Part shown: positions 26,628 to 34,822 of the stretch, one piece after another | How the letters are laid out: every line of letters starts with the position of its first letter | How positions within the stretch are numbered: position 1 is the stretch's first letter | NCBI RefSeq assembly: GCF_000814325.1 | Contig: NZ_JPHF01000011.1 | Coordinates: forward strand, 62,001 to 126,000 | Direction: 5' to 3' | Source of the DNA: Flavihumibacter sp. ZG627 | GTDB lineage: Bacteria > Bacteroidota > Bacteroidia > Chitinophagales > Chitinophagaceae | DNA: 64,000 bases | Translations under genes and position numbers: made by a program | Notes under the pieces: generated by a model | Told to the model about the DNA's origin: nothing | The model's database searches: none | The model's input: only the letters and a program-made list of their open reading frames with translations

Positions 26628-27341
26628 TTAGTCCTTCTTAGTAATTTTTGCGTTTCCGCTCGATCTCATATTTCGGATAATGCCCGTCCCTTTAAAATCG
26701 ACCTTGCTCACTCCATCTGCACTCACGGTGAGTTCTTTATTAACGGTGATCTCCATTTTTGAAGCACCACCTGCATCTACTTCGCAAAAATCAGTAATGA
26801 GTCCATAAGAATTGAACTTACTTGCTCCATCCAGTTTTACTGACAATGAGCCTGCCCTGCCTTTTAGTCTGCTATCACTTGCACCTTCAAGAACCATTTC
26901 TAATTCGCTAACATTCAGTTCACCGTAGATATCGCTTGCCCCGTCCATTTTAATGCTCATTTTCTCAACTTTAATTACTCCCATCAACTCTACGTCACAG
27001 GCTCCATCAGCATTTATCATTTCCAGTTGCCGAACTGAAACATATGCTTTTAGTTTCTGGTTTCCAGTCCATTTCCATCCATTCCCATTAAATCCTATTT
27101 TCAAAATACCATTTTCCACCTTGGTGATTATCCGATCTCGTTGATTTGCGCTTGAAGCACTTACGGCAACGGCATCTTCATCTCCCTGGGTAATATATAC
27201 ATCAAAATTGGTATCCGCTTTTATGCCTTTGAAGTTACTTACTGTACGAACCTGGGCATTAGGGTCATTTACGATGAATTTCTGTGCTTTCACCGCCAAT
27301 GAGGCAAATGTTACAAGCAGCGAAAGAAATAATGTTTTCAT
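26628..27341 (-). CDS. GIN domain (DUF2807) secreted protein, copy 1
   Basis: A 237-residue exported protein with a signal peptide ending near VKAQ and a GIN/DUF2807 domain. After the opening VSNFKGIKADTNFDVYITQG, it consists of a ladder of short strands with recurrent Gly-Ala-Ser turns (DGASD, EGASD, DGASK, GGASK, DGVSK) about every 18-20 residues, as expected for a single-stranded right-handed beta-helix. Function in the family is unknown; an adhesin role has been suggested only by annotation. It follows a related gene in the same direction, 19 bases apart, and is its probable duplicate. Confidence 0.85.
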   Translation of the reverse strand: MKTLFLSLLVTFASLAVKAQKFIVNDPNAQVRTVSNFKGIKADTNFDVYITQGDEDAVAVSASSANQRDRIITKVENGILKIGFNGNGWKWTGNQKLKAYVSVRQLEMINADGACDVELMGVIKVEKMSIKMDGASDIYGELNVSELEMVLEGASDSRLKGRAGSLSVKLDGASKFNSYGLITDFCEVDAGGASKMEITVNKELTVSADGVSKVDFKGTGIIRNMRSSGNAKITKKD

Positions 27342-27360
27342 GATAGTATTTTAGGCTTAA

Positions 27361-28080
27361 TTAGCTTTTAGATTTTACACTTCCACCACTTGAAGTACTC
27401 ACTTTCCTGATAATTCCGGTTCCTTTGTAGTTTACCAATCCACCACTGCTAGCCTCAGCACTGAGTTCTTTTGACACATTTACATGAATAAGTGCACCAC
27501 TGCTGGCATCAGCTGAACAATTCAAGCTGGAAATATCATATCCTTTAAAAATGGCTCCACTACTGGCTTCAACACTGAGCTGGTCAACAGTGCCCTTTAA
27601 TTCCGTTATTGCTCCGCTGCTATTATCGGAACTAATAGTTTTTGCCTTAAATTCTGCATTGATTATTGCTCCCGAACTGGCATCAAGTTCGAGCTTATCC
27701 ACTGTAATGGCACTTCCCGTTTTGACCATTGAACCGGAGGAAGCGCTCAAACTTTCTAATTCGCGGAGAGAAACATAGGCCTTGAATTTTACATTCCTGC
27801 GCCATTTCCAGTCCAGCCCCTTATTATCTATCCCTATTTTAAGCACGCCATTTTCAACCACGGTAGTAATCCGATCGGTATATTCAGGATTACTGCTACT
27901 CACCGCAACTGCATCTTTATCACCCTGTTGCAATAATAATTCGATGCCTGCTGAAACCTTTACTCCTTTAAAACCACTCACATTTCTTGTGCGGGCATTA
28001 CTATCCTTAACAGTGGTTGTTTGCGCCCACGCACCTGCTGCAGCCATAACCATGAAAGCCATCAATATTATCTTCTTCAT
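27361..28080 (-). CDS. GIN domain (DUF2807) secreted protein, copy 2
   Basis: A 239-residue exported protein with signal peptide (residues ~1-19, GAWAQ) and a GIN/DUF2807 domain. It matches the neighbouring copy in length and opening (VSGFKGVKVSAGIELLLQQG, then KFKAYVSLRELES), but its helix turns carry Ala-Ser-Ser-Gly instead of Asp-Gly-Ala-Ser, in seven rungs spaced 18-21 residues (SSGS, SSGA, SSGA, SSGA, SSGA, SSGG, SSGG). It is the upstream gene of the pair. The ordered change of turn sequence suggests selection on the exposed ridge. Confidence 0.86.
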   Translation of the reverse strand: MKKIILMAFMVMAAAGAWAQTTTVKDSNARTRNVSGFKGVKVSAGIELLLQQGDKDAVAVSSSNPEYTDRITTVVENGVLKIGIDNKGLDWKWRRNVKFKAYVSLRELESLSASSGSMVKTGSAITVDKLELDASSGAIINAEFKAKTISSDNSSGAITELKGTVDQLSVEASSGAIFKGYDISSLNCSADASSGALIHVNVSKELSAEASSGGLVNYKGTGIIRKVSTSSGGSVKSKS

Positions 28081-28180
28081 AAAAAGGTATTTTGAGTGAG
28101 ACGGACCACAATTCCAAAAAGTTACAGCTTATTTAAAAAAAATGACCTTAATTTCGCTTCGGTTACTATCGTAATCAACA

Positions 28181-28280
28181 GATTCCTCGGGGTGCTCCCG
28201 GCTACGTAATACTTGCCGGATGCTGAGATAATACCCGTAGAACCTGGACAGGGTAATGCCTGCGCAGGGAAGGTGGTTCA
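28181..28280 (+). promoter_or_regulatory. TPP riboswitch (thi box)
   Basis: The conserved thiamine pyrophosphate aptamer is clear: CTCGGGGTGCTCCC at the 5' side, GCTGAGATAATACCCG for the pyrimidine-binding arm, then GTAGAACCTG, and GGGTAATGCCTGCGCAGGGA at the 3' side for the pyrophosphate arm. Binding of TPP should repress the following gene. The 70 bases between aptamer and ATG would contain the expression platform; no strong intrinsic terminator is obvious there, so control may be at translation. Limits are approximate to about five bases. Confidence 0.93.
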
Positions 28281-28350
28281 AATCTATTCATTCCTCCTTT
28301 TGCTTTCGCAGCATTTCTCACAAATCATTTTTTCAAACTAATAATTTCAA

Positions 28351-30699
28351 ATGAAAAAATTGCTTTTGGGGATTTGCGCTTTATTGTCAGTTCTCCCCTT
28401 GCTGGCCCAACAACGCCAGCTTACAGTTATTGATGCACAGAGTAAACAACCTCTTACCGGGGTAACAATTGAATTACCGAACGGTAATACCGTGGTGACG
28501 GATGCTGAGGGTAATGCAATAATTCCCACAAATTCAACCTTTGCATTACTAAGTAGTATTGGTTACCGCAATACTAAAATCACCATTAGTAATGAAGTTG
28601 ATACTGTTTTAATGGAAAGGCACAATCTATTCTTACAGCCTGTTGAGGTAAGGGCGGTGAGAGCCGGAGATAGAAGTCCGTTTGCCCACACTAACATTTC
28701 GGGAAGAGAACTTTCAAAGCAGAACCTGGGCCAGGACCTACCTTTCTTATTAAACCAGACCCCATCTGTGGTGGTAAGTTCAGATGCAGGAAATGGAGTG
28801 GGATATACGGGTATCAGGATCAGGGGGAGCGATGCCACACGCATCAATATGACTCTCAATGGAATTCCTTATAACGATGCCGAAAGCCAGGGGTTGTTCC
28901 TGGTGAACCTGCCAGATTTTGCTTCCTCAGTGAGCAGCATTCAAATTCAAAGGGGTGTGGGAACATCCAGTAACGGAGCAGGGGCATTTGGTGCCAGTAT
29001 AAATATCAGCACCAATGAATTCAATGAACAAGCCTATGCTGAAATTAATAATAGTTATGGGTCGTTCAACACGTGGAAAAATACTGTTAAGGCGGGCAGT
29101 GGTCTATTAAGTGATCATTTCACTATTGACGCACGCCTTTCACGAATAACAAGTGATGGCTATATTGACAGGGCAAGCTCTAACCTTTCTTCCTTTTATG
29201 TTTCAGGAGCTTATCTTAACGATAAGTCGAGTATTCGTTTCAATATGTTTTCAGGTAAAGAAAAAACTTATCAAGCCTGGAATGGCCTTCCACAGGCAGA
29301 GGCCAAAACCAATCGTACCTTCAATAGTGCAGGCACTGAAAAGCCGGGAGAACCTTATGACAATGAAACCGACAACTACCAACAGGATCATTATCAACTT
29401 TTCTTTAATCATGCTTTTTCAGAAAAGTTATCTCTCAATCTCGCAACTTTTCTTACACGTGGGAGAGGATACTACGAACAATATAAAGCAGAAGAATCAT
29501 ACAACGATTATGGGTTAGAGAATCCGGTTGCAGGCGGAATAGAACTGGAAACAACAGATCTGGTACGTCAACTTTGGCTCGACAATCATTTTTATGGAGC
29601 AACTTATTCCTTACAGTACAAACATAAATTAACCCAACTTACTTTCGGCGGCGCTTATACAAAGTATGATGGCAACCATTTCGGCAAAGTGATTTGGGCA
29701 ACTAACGCAATAAGTAAAGATCATAGGTGGTATGACAATGATGCCTTGAAAAAGGATTTTAATTTTTTTGGGAAATGGCAGCAAAAACTGGGAATGAATT
29801 GGCATAGCTTTCTGGATTTGCAATACCGCAATGTGAGTTATGATATAACCGGTTTTCGTAACAATCCGGGAATAACCACTTCCACTAAATATAGTTTCTT
29901 CAATCCGAAAGCCGGGATAAGTTATTCCAGAAATAATTGGAACGTTTTTGCTTCCTATTCTGTTGGCAACAAGGAACCAAACCGTGACGATTTTGAAGCG
30001 GGTGAAGAACAACAACCTCAAAGAGAACAACTACATGATTTTGAAGTTGGACTTGAACGTAAGAGTGGCAATCATTCATTTGGTGCTAATCTTTTTTATA
30101 TGATATATAGGAATCAATTGGTGCTTACCGGAAAAATAAATGACGTTGGCGCATACACGAGATCAAATATTGACCAGAGCTATAGGGTTGGAATTGAACT
30201 ACAGGGAGCCACAAGACCCACCAGCTGGCTGCATTTGATTGGTAATCTTACTTTAAGTGAAAACAAAGTGATTGGATTCACTGAATATATTGATGATTAT
30301 GATGAGGGTATACAAAAGCTAAATTCTTATGATAAAACAGATATATCTTTTTCGCCAGGAGTCATAGGAACAGCAACTGCTTTAGTTACTCCGTTTAAAA
30401 ATGCAGAATTAGCAATAATCGGGAAATATGTAGGCAAACAATTTCTTGATAATACTTCATCAGCAGATCGAAGTCTGGCGGCATTTTACACGCAGGATTT
30501 ACGATTCCGTTATACTATAAAAGGAAAGATCGTGGATGAACTGGGCTTGGTGCTGCAAGTAAATAATGTGTTCAATAAACTATACGAACCAAACGGTTAT
30601 ACTTTCAGCTATATTTACGACAAAACCTTATTTACGGAAAACTACGTTTACCCAATGGCGGGAATAAACTGGATGGCGGGAGTAAATATTCGATTGTAA
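28351..30699 (+). CDS. TonB-dependent receptor under TPP control (putative thiamine uptake)
   Basis: A 782-residue outer-membrane TonB-dependent receptor. A signal peptide (~1-19, LPLLAQ) is followed by a carboxypeptidase-regulatory-like beta-sandwich (~22-90), a plug domain (~105-215, with TGIRIRGSDATRINMTLNGI) and a beta-barrel that ends near GVNIRL. The TPP riboswitch directly upstream implies that the substrate is thiamine, its phosphates or a precursor; riboswitch-linked TonB-dependent receptors of this kind have been proposed in Bacteroidota by comparative genomics. No inner-membrane thiamine permease or kinase adjoins it. The substrate is inferred from regulation only. Confidence 0.9.
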   Translation: MKKLLLGICALLSVLPLLAQQRQLTVIDAQSKQPLTGVTIELPNGNTVVTDAEGNAIIPTNSTFALLSSIGYRNTKITISNEVDTVLMERHNLFLQPVEVRAVRAGDRSPFAHTNISGRELSKQNLGQDLPFLLNQTPSVVVSSDAGNGVGYTGIRIRGSDATRINMTLNGIPYNDAESQGLFLVNLPDFASSVSSIQIQRGVGTSSNGAGAFGASINISTNEFNEQAYAEINNSYGSFNTWKNTVKAGSGLLSDHFTIDARLSRITSDGYIDRASSNLSSFYVSGAYLNDKSSIRFNMFSGKEKTYQAWNGLPQAEAKTNRTFNSAGTEKPGEPYDNETDNYQQDHYQLFFNHAFSEKLSLNLATFLTRGRGYYEQYKAEESYNDYGLENPVAGGIELETTDLVRQLWLDNHFYGATYSLQYKHKLTQLTFGGAYTKYDGNHFGKVIWATNAISKDHRWYDNDALKKDFNFFGKWQQKLGMNWHSFLDLQYRNVSYDITGFRNNPGITTSTKYSFFNPKAGISYSRNNWNVFASYSVGNKEPNRDDFEAGEEQQPQREQLHDFEVGLERKSGNHSFGANLFYMIYRNQLVLTGKINDVGAYTRSNIDQSYRVGIELQGATRPTSWLHLIGNLTLSENKVIGFTEYIDDYDEGIQKLNSYDKTDISFSPGVIGTATALVTPFKNAELAIIGKYVGKQFLDNTSSADRSLAAFYTQDLRFRYTIKGKIVDELGLVLQVNNVFNKLYEPNGYTFSYIYDKTLFTENYVYPMAGINWMAGVNIRL

Positions 30700-30794
30700 C
30701 AATTACGAAGTAGAATTACCGGTATATCTCCTATATGTAAAAACCATCTTTGGCATCATTTAGGATTATAGTCAGATACTTTAATCCGTACCTG

Positions 30795-30872
30795 ATGAAA
30801 AAAACCATCGCCCTGAACGTCGCCATTATTTTGATCTTTTACCTGGTCTTTTTATTTGCCGGCGGCAGGTAA
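30795..30872 (+). CDS. Possible 25-residue membrane peptide
   Basis: An ATG frame of 25 codons starts MKKTIALNVAI and ends FAGGR. It has two lysines, then about 17 hydrophobic residues, then a short basic end, which is the pattern of a small single-pass membrane peptide. The stop is five bases before a strong terminator, and a TTTG at 30749-30752 with TACTTTAA at 30777-30784 could be a poor promoter. No homologue is known to me. It may also be chance. Confidence 0.35.
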   Translation: MKKTIALNVAIILIFYLVFLFAGGR

Positions 30873-30877
30873 CAAAA

Positions 30878-30910
30878 AAAAGCGTGAGGATTCATATCTC
30901 TCACGCTTTT
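30878..30910. terminator. Hairpin terminator between convergent units
   Basis: AAAAGCGTGAG (30878-30888) pairs perfectly with CTCACGCTTTT (30900-30910) around an 11-base loop. T-rich flanks occur on both strands, so it can end the leftward ddl-PASTA-rhodanese operon and any rightward transcript from the receptor or small frame. Confidence 0.85.
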
Positions 30911-30932
30911 GTTTTATTATTTCTAAAACTAA

Positions 30933-31244
30933 TTACTTTCCAGAAAACTTTTCCTGCCATTCAAGCATCCCTCCAGCAAGATTTTTTGTATTAATGAAAC
31001 CCATTGTTTCCAGAAACAGGCAGGCCGTCATACTTCTTTTACCACTTCTGCAATGGATTATAAGTTCTTCGTTCTTCAGGTCTTCTAATTCATCAATTTG
31101 CATTGACTGGATCTTCCCCAAAGGGATAAGCTTTGCTCCAATATTGAACTCTGCATATTCTTCGGGTTCACGCACATCAATGATGTTCAGCTTCTCCCCT
31201 GCATCCATGCGCCTTTTTAGTTCCTCAACAGTAATAATGTCCAT
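30933..31244 (-). CDS. Rhodanese-like domain protein
   Basis: A 103-residue single rhodanese domain. The N-terminal IIDVREPEEYAEFNI motif and the active-site loop HCRSGKRS with Cys65 are intact, so sulfur transfer through a persulfide is possible. It has no signal peptide and is cytoplasmic. It is the last gene of the ddl-PASTA-rhodanese operon, 23 bases after the PASTA gene, and directly precedes the terminator. Its link to cell-wall genes is not explained. Confidence 0.9.
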   Translation of the reverse strand: MDIITVEELKRRMDAGEKLNIIDVREPEEYAEFNIGAKLIPLGKIQSMQIDELEDLKNEELIIHCRSGKRSMTACLFLETMGFINTKNLAGGMLEWQEKFSGK

Positions 31245-31267
31245 AATCAGAAATTTACGGGTTATGT

Positions 31268-32089
31268 TTAATAGTTGTTATCAACAGCAGGTGCTACCCT
31301 GGTTGTGGTATCACGCTGAGGTTTTTGCGTACTTAACCAGACATCAATCATTTGTCCAGGCCTGATCCTGTTCACCCTCCGGTCGGGAGTATTCCGTTCA
31401 GGGCTTTGCCGGTAAATAAATGCATTGGCAGTATCCTTAACATCATCATCCAGAACCCTTGCCCCAAAACTAATTCCACTAGCATTCAAAATTTCTTTTG
31501 CATCTGTGTATGTCATTCCAAAAAGGTCAGGAACCCCCATATCAATATTCGATAATCCGCTACCCAGAACAAGATTGATGGGAGTACCCATGGGTAAGCG
31601 GGTTCCTGGCTTGATCTCTTCTTTATCTTTTAATTGGGTAAGAACAGAGTTCTTGGCAAAATCAGGTTTGTAAGTAGTGTCACCCATTTTTAATCCAAAC
31701 TGCTTTAAAACTATGGCTGCATTTCTCACACTCATCCCGACCAGATTGGGCATCACCACATCAGGTGGAACTGTTCTGTTAACCGTTAAATAGACAGTTC
31801 TGTTCTTTTTTACTTTGGCCTCGGGTTCAGGAAACTGTTTCACTACTGCCCTGGCATTTATGGTATCGCGGTATACAGAATCCTGAATCACCACTTCAAA
31901 GCCAATAGATTCTAATTGGTCTCTTGCTTCCTCAAAAGATTTACCTGTAACAGATGGAACATTTACCTCCTCTCCATGCCTGGTGAAAAAATCAAGTGAG
32001 TTAAAGAATAAGAGAATCAATCCTGCCACGATTAATATGGCTATCAGCAGATTCAGCCAAACAGATTTTTTTGAGAGTGATGCAAACAC
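31268..32089 (-). CDS. PASTA domain-containing membrane protein
   Basis: A 273-residue protein with one N-terminal TM helix (~12-31, LLIAILIVAGLILLFFNSLD) and three PASTA domains outside: ~40-105 (VPSVTGKSFEEARDQLES), ~110-180 (MPNLVGMSVRNAAIVLKQ) and ~188-260 (VPDLFGMTYTDAKEILNA). PASTA domains bind peptidoglycan or muropeptides in kinases and penicillin-binding proteins, but here no kinase or transpeptidase domain is attached. The gene is 45 bases after ddl, so a role in wall sensing or assembly is likely. Confidence 0.9.
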   Translation of the reverse strand: MFASLSKKSVWLNLLIAILIVAGLILLFFNSLDFFTRHGEEVNVPSVTGKSFEEARDQLESIGFEVVIQDSVYRDTINARAVVKQFPEPEAKVKKNRTVYLTVNRTVPPDVVMPNLVGMSVRNAAIVLKQFGLKMGDTTYKPDFAKNSVLTQLKDKEEIKPGTRLPMGTPINLVLGSGLSNIDMGVPDLFGMTYTDAKEILNASGISFGARVLDDDVKDTANAFIYRQSPERNTPDRRVNRIRPGQMIDVWLSTQKPQRDTTTRVAPAVDNNY

Positions 32090-32134
32090 AGGCTACTTTT
32101 TAAAATAAGAAATGGATTTCAAAGAAAATGAAAA

Positions 32135-33127
32135 TTATTTACCCGTCAAGGCTTCATCCAGGAGCGCTGAGTAAAAATCACGCAATGTCCAGCCCATAGC
32201 ATTAACCTGTTGAGGAACGATGCTGGCTTCACTTTGTCCGGGAACAGTATTGATCTCCAGGAGGAAAGGTTGCCCGATTGCTTCATTATAAATGAAATCA
32301 ATGCGTATTACACCGCTGCAATTAAAAACCTGGTAAACTTTTGCTGCTGTTTGACGTACTTTCCCGGCAATATCATCGCTTACAACTGCAGGAGTTATTT
32401 CTTCGCTTAATCCCTCATACTTCGCTTCAAAATCAAAAAATTCCTTTTTGGTAATTACCTCTGTGAAAGGCAGCGTAACTATATCCCCTTTATGCCGGAA
32501 AACACCAATTGTAAACTCCCTTCCTTCAATAAATTCCTCCACCAGTACCTGGTCGTCTTCGAGAAAAGCTTTCTCAAGTGCTTCAGGAAGATCTTCTGCC
32601 TTATTAACTTTACTCATACCAATACTGCTTCCACCATTGTTAGGTTTAACAAAAACCGGGAGGTTCAACTGGGCAGCAATTGAAACGGCGGAGGCATGGC
32701 GGTTGCTAAACAAGTGCAGTGACCTTGCCACGTGAATACCTGCAAAAGCTGCAACTGCAACAGTGTACCTCTTATTAAAAGTAAGGGCTGAACTTGCAGC
32801 ATCACATGTTGTATAAGGCAGACCGATCATGTCAAAATAGCCTTGTAATTTCCCATCTTCTCCCGGAGTTCCGTGGATGCCAATAAATACTCCATCAAAC
32901 ACCACCTTTTGATTATGGAAATTTAAGCTGAAATCATTCCGATCAACCTGAATGTCTTCACCATTAGCGGCAGTATGCCACCATCCATCTCTGCGGATAT
33001 CAATCTTGTAAACTTCAAATCTGTCCGTATCAATATTCTTTTCGATGGTAATAGCTGATTTGTAGGAGATCTCTGCCTCACCGGAATATCCACCGGTAAG
33101 GAAGGCGATGACTGGTCTCTCGCTCAT
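32135..33127 (-). CDS. ddl: D-alanine--D-alanine ligase
   Basis: Ddl joins two D-alanines with ATP for the peptidoglycan stem peptide. The N-terminal domain begins VIAFLTGGYSGEAEISYKSA with the GG(Y/F)SxE serine/glutamate site, and GIHGTPGEDGKLQGYFDMIG follows. The ATP-grasp domain shows FVKPNNGGSSIGMSKV and LLEINTVPGQSEASIVPQQ, with magnesium ligands in EINTVPG. Length (330) is normal. It is first in a leftward three-gene operon. Confidence 0.96.
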   Translation of the reverse strand: MSERPVIAFLTGGYSGEAEISYKSAITIEKNIDTDRFEVYKIDIRRDGWWHTAANGEDIQVDRNDFSLNFHNQKVVFDGVFIGIHGTPGEDGKLQGYFDMIGLPYTTCDAASSALTFNKRYTVAVAAFAGIHVARSLHLFSNRHASAVSIAAQLNLPVFVKPNNGGSSIGMSKVNKAEDLPEALEKAFLEDDQVLVEEFIEGREFTIGVFRHKGDIVTLPFTEVITKKEFFDFEAKYEGLSEEITPAVVSDDIAGKVRQTAAKVYQVFNCSGVIRIDFIYNEAIGQPFLLEINTVPGQSEASIVPQQVNAMGWTLRDFYSALLDEALTGK

Positions 33128-33150
33128 TTAATAATCAATTGGTTTTTAAC

Positions 33151-33178
33151 AAAAAGGTGAAGGATCTTATCCTTCACC
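33151..33178 (-). terminator. Terminator of the ferredoxin gene
   Basis: GGTGAAGGAT (33156-33165) and ATCCTTCACC (33169-33178) form a perfect 10-base stem with loop CTT. Read leftward, it is followed by TTTTT. It lies about 100 bases past the ferredoxin stop and 28 bases before the ddl start, so it separates the two units. A small GTAGC/GCTAC hairpin is also present at 33215-33228. Confidence 0.8.
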
Positions 33179-33279
33179 CGTTACACGATGGGAAATATCA
33201 CCCACCTATACGAAGTAGCTTTCGCTACAATTAAACTGTGTTCCTGTAAGATACATTTTCCCGGTGAAAATCGGAAATT

Positions 33280-33627
33280 TTAAAGATGCAACCTTTCTTT
33301 TTTAGCGAGCAGTTCATCTACTGTTTCCCGATACATTTCGTCCGGAACACAACAGTCTACCGGGCAAACAGCAGCACACTGGGGTTCCTCATGAAATCCC
33401 TGGCATTCTGTGCATTTATTGGGCACGATATAATAGGTGTCAACACTTATTGGGGTATTGCGCTGATCTGCGTCTAAAACGGTGCCATCCATTAAAGCAA
33501 AACTGCCTTTAACGGATGTTCCATCGCTGAGCGCCCATTCAACGCCACCCTCATAAATAGCATTATTCGGACATTCGGGTTCACAGGCACCACAGTTGAT
33601 ACATTCTTCTGTTATTTTGATAGCCAT
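33280..33627 (-). CDS. 2[4Fe-4S] ferredoxin
   Basis: A 115-residue dicluster ferredoxin. The first cluster motif is CINCGACEPECPNNAI near the N-terminus, and the second is CTECQGFHEEPQCAAVCP, in which the longer gap between the second and third cysteines matches YfhL/Alvin-type ferredoxins. An insert of about 50 residues separates the motifs. It is cytoplasmic and should carry low-potential electrons. It is divergent from the acyl-CoA reductase gene, with 57 bases between starts. Confidence 0.92.
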   Translation of the reverse strand: MAIKITEECINCGACEPECPNNAIYEGGVEWALSDGTSVKGSFALMDGTVLDADQRNTPISVDTYYIVPNKCTECQGFHEEPQCAAVCPVDCCVPDEMYRETVDELLAKKERLHL

Positions 33628-33659
33628 GAGTAGAAATTTTTAGTGGGTTGTATAAGTTA

Positions 33660-33667
33660 ACTTTGCA
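33660..33667 (+). promoter_or_regulatory. Candidate -7 element of the acyl-CoA reductase gene
   Basis: TAACTTTG matches TAnnTTTG and lies 17 bases before the ATG at 33685. A T-rich stretch at 33639-33643 may serve as the -33 region, without a clear TTTG. Confidence 0.4.
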
Positions 33668-33684
33668 CGCAAATTAAGAGGTAC

Positions 33685-34686
33685 ATGTTGAATTTACAAC
33701 ACAGGATCGATTTATTGGTAGAATTGGGTAAATATATCAAGGCAGATGGGCCGGAATGGCAGGATATTAAACAAAAAGCATCCCTGAGCAATGCGTGGTT
33801 TACGAAAGAATTTGTTGACATATCGGCTACTAATATTGCAAATAATTTCCTCTGCCGGGCCAAACTTGACGAGGTTGCTTCTAAATACGAGCTTCCCAAT
33901 CTTCAGAAATCCCCCAAAACAGTTGGGATCGTAATGGCAGGCAATATTCCTATGGTAGGTTTCCATGATTGGTTATGTGTTTTCATGAGTGGGCATAACG
34001 CCATGATCAAGTTAAGCTCAAAAGACAATATCCTTTTGGAACATCTTATAAAAAAACTATATGAGTGGGAGGATAAGGTAAAGCAGAATACAATCTTTGG
34101 TGAATTGCTTAAAGGATGTGATGCCTACCTGGCTACCGGAAGCGATAATACATCCAGGTACTTCGATTATTATTTTTCCAAATACCCGCATATAATTCGC
34201 CGTAATCGAACTTCAGCAGCAATTCTGGATGGCACTGAGACAAGTGAGGAACTCAATCTCCTTTCAGATGATATTAACATGTACTTTGGATTGGGCTGCC
34301 GAAATGTTACCAAACTTTACCTGCCACATAATTACGATTTCATCCCTCTCTTAGGTGCCATGAATAAATACCTGTATTTTTTTGAGCACAATAAATACAA
34401 GAATAATTACGATTACCAACTGGCCATTCAATTGCTGAATAATAAATACTATATGACCAATGGTTCTATATTACTGGTTGAAGCAAGTTCCTTATACTCC
34501 CCCATCAGCCAGCTACATTATGAGCATTATGAAAATAAAGAACAGGTTCTGGAAAACTTAAAGAGTAACCCTTCTGTCCAATGCCTGGTAGGACATGGGC
34601 ATACCCCTTTTGGAACTGCTCAATGCCCTGGATGGGAAGATTATGCCGACGGTGTTAACACAATGGCATTTTTGGTAACTTTATGA
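33685..34686 (+). CDS. Acyl-CoA reductase, LuxC-like
   Basis: A 333-residue protein of the LuxC-type acyl-CoA/acyl-protein reductase family, related to aldehyde dehydrogenases. It has the nucleotide-binding TVGIVMAGNIPMVGFHDW and the catalytic cysteine region MYFGLGCRNVTKLYLP. Such enzymes reduce an activated acyl group to an aldehyde with NADPH. It is shorter than Vibrio LuxC, and no luciferase genes are present. The divergent ferredoxin shares the intergenic region, but a functional tie is not established. The substrate is unknown. Confidence 0.82.
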   Translation: MLNLQHRIDLLVELGKYIKADGPEWQDIKQKASLSNAWFTKEFVDISATNIANNFLCRAKLDEVASKYELPNLQKSPKTVGIVMAGNIPMVGFHDWLCVFMSGHNAMIKLSSKDNILLEHLIKKLYEWEDKVKQNTIFGELLKGCDAYLATGSDNTSRYFDYYFSKYPHIIRRNRTSAAILDGTETSEELNLLSDDINMYFGLGCRNVTKLYLPHNYDFIPLLGAMNKYLYFFEHNKYKNNYDYQLAIQLLNNKYYMTNGSILLVEASSLYSPISQLHYEHYENKEQVLENLKSNPSVQCLVGHGHTPFGTAQCPGWEDYADGVNTMAFLVTL

Positions 34687-34822
34687 GTGTCATCTACGAA
34701 GGTCTTAGTAAAACTATTGTTAAACTGGATTACGATGCAACTGAAACCTTGTCACCTTCGTTATTTTGTAGTGCGTCAGGCATATTGTTTGACCATCAAG
34801 TTAAAAAATTAAGGATCATCAT

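Noticed and set aside
33215-33228. GTAGC/GCTAC mini-hairpin as a second terminator of the ferredoxin gene
   Set aside because: Only five base pairs and no T run; the 33151-33178 hairpin is far better.
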